From Microcaldota archaeon (GTDB lineage: Archaea; Micrarchaeota; Micrarchaeia; Norongarragalinales; Norongarragalinaceae), in NCBI GenBank assembly GCA_016214445.1, contig JACROM010000045.1:1-7509 (forward strand): a DNA stretch of 7,509 bases, in the 5' to 3' direction. Below, one piece after another: positions 4,621 through 7,509 of this stretch; position 1 is the stretch's first letter; the number at the start of each line of letters is the position of its first letter. The notes under the pieces are model-generated. The model searched no databases, had not been told where the DNA came from, and worked only from the letters and a program-made list of their open reading frames with translations. The position numbers were made by a program, and so were the translations under genes.

Positions 4621-5001
4621 TTGGTAAAAGCAATTCAGGTGCAGTACGAGCATTCGCCCACTCTCAACACGGTTGTGATGGTCGAGAAGGCGCTCAAGAA
4701 CGCGGATTCGCTCCTGAGCGTCGCGGAACTGAAACGCCTGTTGCCGAGGCAAGTGAACCACAACACGCTCAAGGTGGTCCTTGAATACCTTGAGCAGAGC
4801 AACAAGATTGTCTTCACTTCCCGCGGCATAACCTGGATCCACGAACCGAACCAGAACCTGAAGAAGGCAATAAAGCGCGGCAAATCGATGCAATCTTTGA
4901 ATGAACTTGCCTCAAAGAGCAAGCTTACTGAAAGGGATGCTGCGCTTTTGGCTCGGAAGGTTAATCATTCGATAGCCAAAAAACACGGCCTGTCAAAATG
5001 A
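4621..5001 (+). CDS. Small winged-helix-like regulator, probably autoregulated
   Basis: I do not recognise a named family. The 126-residue protein is small and basic. Residues about 17-75 fit a winged helix: helix around V-E-K-A-L-K-N-A, then S-V-A-E-L-K-R-L-L-P-R-Q-V-N-H-N-T-L-K-V-V-L as turn and recognition helix, then a wing K-I-V-F-T-S-R-G-I-T-W-I. A basic linker follows, then a C-terminal helical part (S-K-L-T-E-R-D-A-A-L-L-A-R-K-V-N) that may serve for dimer or partner contact. The TTG start is chosen from GGTGAT at 4612-4617; a stop lies in frame just upstream. A 24-bp palindrome over the promoter argues for a dimeric autorepressor. It precedes the Fic gene by about 100 bases, but Fic has its own promoter. 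An antitoxin role is possible, and unproven. Confidence 0.7.
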   Translation: MVKAIQVQYEHSPTLNTVVMVEKALKNADSLLSVAELKRLLPRQVNHNTLKVVLEYLEQSNKIVFTSRGITWIHEPNQNLKKAIKRGKSMQSLNELASKSKLTERDAALLARKVNHSIAKKHGLSK

Positions 5002-5006
5002 TTTTT
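5002..5006 (+). terminator. T-run after the winged-helix gene
   Basis: TTTTT directly after the stop codon, followed by TTC-rich sequence. Archaeal RNA polymerase can stop at such runs; there is no hairpin. Confidence 0.3.
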
Positions 5007-5053
5007 CTTCCCTCACCAAACCCCTTATAGCTTCCTCCAAGCCATCTTGGATA

Positions 5054-5066
5054 AGTAGTCACCTTT
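5054..5066 (+). repeat. Operator-like motif, copy 1
   Basis: AGTAGTCACCTTT, upstream of the Fic gene's TATA box. The same 13 bases occur in reverse orientation at 6040-6052, across the Fic stop codon, making an exact inverted pair around the gene. Confidence 0.7.
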
Positions 5067-5076
5067 GACCAGAATA

Positions 5077-5084
5077 TTTATATA
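5077..5084 (+). promoter_or_regulatory. TATA box of the Fic gene
   Basis: TTTATATA in a strongly AT-rich stretch, 28 bases before the ATG. Transcription would begin at or next to the start codon, a leaderless mRNA, which explains the lack of a ribosome-binding site. GTAGTCACC motifs flank the box on both sides. Confidence 0.65.
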
Positions 5085-5085
5085 T

Positions 5086-5095
5086 TGTAGTCACC
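5086..5095 (+). repeat. Operator-like motif, copy 2
   Basis: TGTAGTCACC between the TATA box and the Fic ATG, same orientation as copy 1 and 32 bases from it. It recurs exactly at 6063-6072. Confidence 0.7.
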
Positions 5096-5105
5096 TAGTC
5101 GCTCC

Positions 5106-6047
5106 ATGCATGTTGAAATCCGCAAGGTCGGCCGCAAAAGGAAATATTATCTTGCCCAGTCCTACCGGAGAGACGGGAAGGTCCTTAAAAACAGGGTTTA
5201 TCTTGGTGTAGATTTGTCTGCCGCGGAGCTCGTGGCCGAGCGGAATATCGCCGAGGCGAAGTTGGCTGAGCGGACAGGCGCAAGCAGGCGCATTTCCGAC
5301 CCGTTCGAGGCGGTTTTGTCGGAAAAGGAAATTGCCGAGCTGAAAACCCTTGAAGCCAAAGCCCTGCCAAAAATAGCGCACCTTTCCGAGGAAGACTGGA
5401 GACAATTCACCGAAGCGTTCACTTACGACACCAATGCAATCGAGGGATCGAGCGTTGATTCGAAGGAAGTGGACGATATACTGGAAAAGGACAAGTGGCC
5501 GGACAAGCCCAAGGGCGACATTTCGGAGACTTACGGGGTCGCCAACGCCGTTGATTTCATCCGGAAAACCAAAGAGCATGTTTCACTGCCATTGATTCTG
5601 GAGCTCCATAGGATTGTGTTCGAGAATTCCAAGCCTTTTGCCGGAAAACTGCGGGCCAAAGGCGTCGAGGTGGTCGTGGCAGACCAGTTTGGCCGCGTAG
5701 TCCACAGGGGCGCGCCGTCAACTCATGTCCGGCGCCTGCTGTCGAAGCTTGCCAAGTGGTACGCCAAGAACAGGAAGCGCTATTCTCCGGTTGTTTTGGC
5801 GGCGGTAGTGCACAACCAGTTCGAGAACATCCATCCTTTCCAGGACGGCAACGGCCGAGTCGGGAGGCTTCTCCTGAATAACGTCCTCCTGAAGCATAAC
5901 CTGCCGCCTTTGAATATAGAGCTTGAGAACCGGCGTGAATACTATGCCGCCCTGCAGGCATACGAGAACGGGCACAACCTGCGCCCTACCGTTGAATTGA
6001 TGCTCAAGGAATACCGGAGCCTGAAGAGGATGCTGGGGAAAAGGTGA
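5106..6047 (+). CDS. Fic-domain protein (probable AMP transferase), autoinhibited
   Basis: Fic enzymes usually transfer AMP from ATP onto hydroxyl side chains of target proteins. The core motif HPFQDGNGRVGR (243-254) has the catalytic His243 and the nucleotide-binding GNGR. T-N-A-I-E-G at 109-114 matches the inhibitory motif (S/T)xxxE(G/N), so Glu113 is expected to hold the enzyme off until released; this makes it an N-terminally autoinhibited Fic. Residues 1 to about 60 form a separate basic part (K-Y-Y-L-A-Q-S-Y-R-R-D-G-K-V...Y-L-G) often seen at the front of archaeal Fic proteins. The length of 313 is ordinary and all key residues are present. There is no signal peptide, so it should act in the cytoplasm. 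The gene is probably leaderless, with GTAGTCACC motifs around its promoter. Its targets cannot be told from sequence. Confidence 0.93.
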   Translation: MHVEIRKVGRKRKYYLAQSYRRDGKVLKNRVYLGVDLSAAELVAERNIAEAKLAERTGASRRISDPFEAVLSEKEIAELKTLEAKALPKIAHLSEEDWRQFTEAFTYDTNAIEGSSVDSKEVDDILEKDKWPDKPKGDISETYGVANAVDFIRKTKEHVSLPLILELHRIVFENSKPFAGKLRAKGVEVVVADQFGRVVHRGAPSTHVRRLLSKLAKWYAKNRKRYSPVVLAAVVHNQFENIHPFQDGNGRVGRLLLNNVLLKHNLPPLNIELENRREYYAALQAYENGHNLRPTVELMLKEYRSLKRMLGKR

Positions 6048-6052
6048 CTACT
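6040..6052 (-). repeat. Operator-like motif, copy 3 (inverted)
   Basis: AAAGGTGACTACT, the exact reverse complement of 5054-5066. It overlaps the Fic stop codon (TGA 6045-6047), so the pair brackets the gene with its promoter. Confidence 0.7.
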
Positions 6053-6062
6053 CCGGTTAAAA

Positions 6063-6072
6063 TGTAGTCACC
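6063..6072 (+). repeat. Operator-like motif, copy 4
   Basis: TGTAGTCACC, identical to 5086-5095 and 16 bases past the Fic stop. The rest of 6073-6202 shows no convincing gene. Confidence 0.65.
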
Positions 6073-6202
6073 CGTGTTTCCACGGAAAAGTTCTGCGGTT
6101 CCTCTTCTTGTAGGTCTGGCTTTGCTTCTTGTATCCGTGCACCCTAAATCTTCGAGTGCAAGAATCGTCCTCCTGAACTTGTGCGCGAATCAAACAAAGC
6201 CC

Positions 6203-6210
6203 TTTAATTA
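6203..6210 (+). promoter_or_regulatory. TATA box of the tRNA (and OB-HD gene)
   Basis: TTTAATTA preceded by AAAGCC, 28-35 bases before the first base of the tRNA. No other TATA-like box separates the tRNA from the gene after it. Confidence 0.55.
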
Positions 6211-6270
6211 TCTTCTTTCAACAATTATTCCAGTACTGCCGGGGTGGCAGAATCCGGTATCGCGCTAGAC

Positions 6271-6302
6271 TTTCTTTGTTCTACAAGAACAAGGAACTGG
6301 AT
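6271..6302 (+). other. tRNA intron 1, between positions 32 and 33 (32 nt)
   Basis: Exon CTAG (6265-6268) pairs with intron CTGG (6297-6300) as the four-base central helix. The three-base bulges are AC^T (6269-6271) and AT^T (6301-6303), cut as marked. The intron itself forms a 10-bp stem, 6272-6281 with 6287-6296, around TACAA. This is regular bulge-helix-bulge geometry at a non-canonical site. Confidence 0.75.
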
Positions 6303-6307
6303 TCGAG

Positions 6308-6353
6308 CGACCTTTCTTGGGAAGAAACTTCAACCGAAGAAAGGACCTGGGTT
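6308..6353 (+). other. tRNA intron 2, canonical position 37/38 (46 nt)
   Basis: After loss of intron 1, bases 32-35 (CTCG) pair with TGGG (6348-6351) as central helix, including G-U pairs. Bulges are AG^C (6306-6308) and TT^A (6352-6354). The intron stem is CCTTTCTT (6311-6318) with AAGAAAGG (6337-6344), with an inner GAAG/CTTC stem. Because C32 and T33 are only joined once intron 1 is gone, intron 1 should be removed first. Confidence 0.75.
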
Positions 6354-6403
6354 ATCTAGTGGTCTTCGGACCTTACGAGTTCAAATCTCGTCCCCGGCGT
6401 AAT

Positions 6404-6411
6404 GAGGCGAT
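6404..6411 (+). promoter_or_regulatory. Ribosome-binding site of the OB-HD gene
   Basis: GAGGCGAT, three bases before ATG 6415. It lies wholly in the 15 bases between the tRNA and the gene, so it survives if the tRNA 3' end is cut off the shared transcript. Confidence 0.65.
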
Positions 6412-6414
6412 TAC

Positions 6415-7362
6415 ATGAAAAAATTCGTTGAAGAACTCGAAACAGGAAACCCCGTAGACTCGTTGTTCAGCGTCAAATACAAGCGAGCAGTCGTCCAGTA
6501 CGCAAACGGGTGGAGGTTCTCGTTCGGCGCGGCAGACAAAACCGGCGAACTCGAGGTAAGCTTTTGGGGAGGACAAAAGCAAGGCTCCGTCCAAGCAGTC
6601 CACGACTCGTTCAAGGAAGGCGACGTGGTGCGTGTGCAGGGCTTCGTCAGCACTTACAAGGATAGGAAGAAAATCGACGTCAACGAAGGCAAAGGCTCCG
6701 TTACTCCAACCAGAGACTTCGACTTGTCCGACTTCCTGCCGGTAAGCAACAAAAACGTGGACGAGTTGTACTCGCGCTTGCTGGAGTTGGTGGACGGCGT
6801 CAAACACGACGGCCTCCGCGCCTTGCTGGACGCCTTTTTCAAGGACGACGGGTTCGCGAAGGAATTCAAGCATGCTCCGGCCGCCATGTTCTTGCACCAC
6901 GCTTGGTTGGGTGGTTTGCTGGAGCACTCGCTGGCAGTTGCTTTGACCGCGCGCGAGGCCGCCAAAAATTACGACGTCGACTTGGACTTGCTTACTGCCG
7001 GCGCGTTGTTGCATGACGTCGGCAAAATAAGGGAGTTCGAGGTTACGACGAGCATCAAGGTCGGCGAAGAAGGCATGCTACGCGGCCACACCGTGATTGG
7101 CGAGGAATTGGTGCGCGAGAAAGCAAGAGCCGTAGGCTTGGACGCCCACACGTTGATGAAGTTGTCGCACATGATTTTGGCGCACCACGGCGAGCACGAG
7201 AACGGCGCGCCCAAGGAGCCGATGTTCGTCGAAGCCATCCTAGTCTACTACGCGGATGAGATGGATGCTAAGGCGAGCCAGTTCGAGCGCATTAAGAAAG
7301 ACACGACATCGGAGGATTTCCGCGTTTACGACAAGCACTGGGGCGAAGTTTACTTGAAATGA
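6415..7362 (+). CDS. YhaM-like 3'-5' exoribonuclease (OB-fold plus HD domain)
   Basis: YhaM-family enzymes shorten RNA from the 3' end using metal ions held by an HD domain, with an OB-fold gripping the nucleic acid. Residues about 16-98 fit the OB-fold. The HD domain begins near 160: L-L-E-H-S (His171), A-L-L-H-D-V-G-K (His200-Asp201), R-G-H-T-V-I-G (His225), I-L-A-H-H-G-E-H-E-N-G-A-P (His257/His258) and Y-A-D-E-M-D-A-K (Asp281). These are the ordered metal ligands of the family, and the ...HHGExExGxP... block is characteristic. The length of 315 equals that of bacterial YhaM (about 314). The ATG is fixed by GAGGCGAT. It follows the tRNA by 15 bases with no promoter between, so a tRNA-mRNA transcript is likely. 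The fold is certain; RNA rather than DNA as substrate is inferred from the family. Confidence 0.92.
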   Translation: MKKFVEELETGNPVDSLFSVKYKRAVVQYANGWRFSFGAADKTGELEVSFWGGQKQGSVQAVHDSFKEGDVVRVQGFVSTYKDRKKIDVNEGKGSVTPTRDFDLSDFLPVSNKNVDELYSRLLELVDGVKHDGLRALLDAFFKDDGFAKEFKHAPAAMFLHHAWLGGLLEHSLAVALTAREAAKNYDVDLDLLTAGALLHDVGKIREFEVTTSIKVGEEGMLRGHTVIGEELVREKARAVGLDAHTLMKLSHMILAHHGEHENGAPKEPMFVEAILVYYADEMDAKASQFERIKKDTTSEDFRVYDKHWGEVYLK

Positions 7363-7379
7363 TGAATGGAGGGTTACCA

Positions 7380-7400
7380 ATGAGTGACTTCTGCTTTTAA
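7380..7400 (+). other. Six-codon ORF with a strong ribosome-binding site
   Basis: GGAGG (7368-7372) precedes ATG 7380, which reads M-S-D-F-C-F-stop. It might be a leader peptide or a chance site. The palindrome GCTTTTAAAGC (7393-7403) overlaps its end. Confidence 0.2.
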
Positions 7401-7434
7401 AGCCAGCACATAAAAACCGTGTGCAGTCCCCAAC

Positions 7435-7448
7435 CGAAAAATTTTTCG
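7435..7448. repeat. 14-bp perfect palindrome
   Basis: CGAAAAATTTTTCG in the intergenic stretch after the OB-HD gene. It may be a bent-DNA, promoter or operator element for a gene beyond the window. Confidence 0.5.
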
Positions 7449-7462
7449 TCTCCAATACAGTA

Positions 7463-7508
7463 GGTAGATTGGTCTTTCTCCGTCCGGACGAAAAAAGAAC
7501 CAACTACC
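7463..7508. repeat. Long near-perfect hairpin with 23-base arms
   Basis: The arm 7463-7485 (GGTAGATTGGTC...CGTCC) pairs with 7486-7508 (GGACG...ACCAACTACC) with two single-base bulges and two mismatches, and a CGTCCGGACG palindrome at the centre. No coding frame is seen here. It could be a structured RNA, a terminator for converging transcription or a mobile-element end. Confidence 0.65.
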
Positions 7509-7509
7509 C

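Larger units (their letters stand above)
6238..6399 (+). tRNA. tRNA-Ser(CGA) with two introns
   Basis: The acceptor stem GCCGGGG (6238-6244) pairs with CCCCGGC (6392-6398), and G6399 is the discriminator, as is usual for archaeal serine tRNAs. No CCA is encoded. The anticodon stem is CTAGA (6265-6269) with TCTAG (6355-6359). The long variable arm GGTC-TTCG-GACC (6361-6372) marks a class II tRNA. The T stem is ACGAG/CTCGT around TTCAAAT. The D stem has one A-C mismatch (6249/6261). The anticodon loop is split by introns at 6271-6302 and 6308-6353; removing both gives the loop CTCGAGA with anticodon CGA (6304-6306) and an 84-base mature tRNA. Without two introns no serine or leucine anticodon can be read, which together with G73 supports this solution. 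It reads UCG codons. Confidence 0.88.

Noticed and set aside
4600..4893. Minus-strand frames opposite the winged-helix gene
   Set aside because: The plus-strand gene has a promoter, operator, ribosome-binding site and a foldable domain; the opposite frames have none of these.
6074..6268. Plus-strand 64-residue frame with a hydrophobic, signal-like start
   Set aside because: It begins with GTG, has no ribosome-binding site and runs through the tRNA promoter into the tRNA.
6271..6353. Group I intron in the tRNA
   Set aside because: The inserted pieces are 32 and 46 bases, far too short, and both fit archaeal bulge-helix-bulge splicing.
6238..6399. Leucine or glutamate tRNA with one intron
   Set aside because: A single intron leaves TTC, TTT or other anticodons that do not fit the long variable arm, and the discriminator is G rather than the A usual in tRNA-Leu. 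Two introns give a clean serine CGA loop.
7359..7430. C/D box small RNA starting at ATGATGA
   Set aside because: The C-box-like sequence is the end of the coding frame, and no CTGA D box follows in the expected range.

Overview
The window looks archaeal, most likely from a small-genome DPANN-type lineage, though that placement is an inference. The evidence is a serine tRNA with two insertions that fold as bulge-helix-bulge introns, TATA-like boxes about 25-30 bases before several genes, GGTGAT/GAGGCGAT ribosome-binding sites, and at least two genes that look leaderless. The metabolic genes on the left are bacterial in type, which suggests old transfer.

Left third (1-3015, minus strand): a compact operon for the first three shikimate steps, in pathway order aroF (DAHP synthase) > aroB (3-dehydroquinate synthase) > aroD (3-dehydroquinate dehydratase, cut by the window edge). 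The present aroF sits inside the remains of another aroF. Seven codons of an aroF start lie just upstream of it, and 24 codons of an aroF end, plus their own stop, lie just downstream. Both remnants encode the same amino acids as the present gene but differ at many silent positions. This looks like the scar of a gene displacement, or an assembly join between strains. A weaker, similar trace follows aroB.

Middle (3016-4620): a 107-bp sequence occurs twice, identically, 198 bp apart. The left copy has 17-bp terminal inverted repeats and looks like a miniature transposable element. The right copy is clipped and supplies the stop codon of a broken minus-strand gene with three helix-turn-helix-like segments, whose frame is also interrupted by a TAA. 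A 240-bp divergent intergenic region follows.

Right half (4568-7509, plus strand): a small winged-helix-like protein has a perfect 11-bp-arm palindrome over its predicted transcription start. Next comes an autoinhibited Fic-family protein, with GTAGTCACC motifs on both sides of its TATA box and again past its end. Then comes the two-intron tRNA-Ser(CGA), followed 15 bases later by a YhaM-like OB-fold/HD exoribonuclease gene that probably shares its transcript. The window ends in palindromes and a 46-base hairpin with no recognised gene.

Functionally the window joins an aromatic amino acid precursor operon, an accessory zone of mobile or decaying DNA with a self-regulated DNA-binding protein and a Fic enzyme, and an RNA-related locus.
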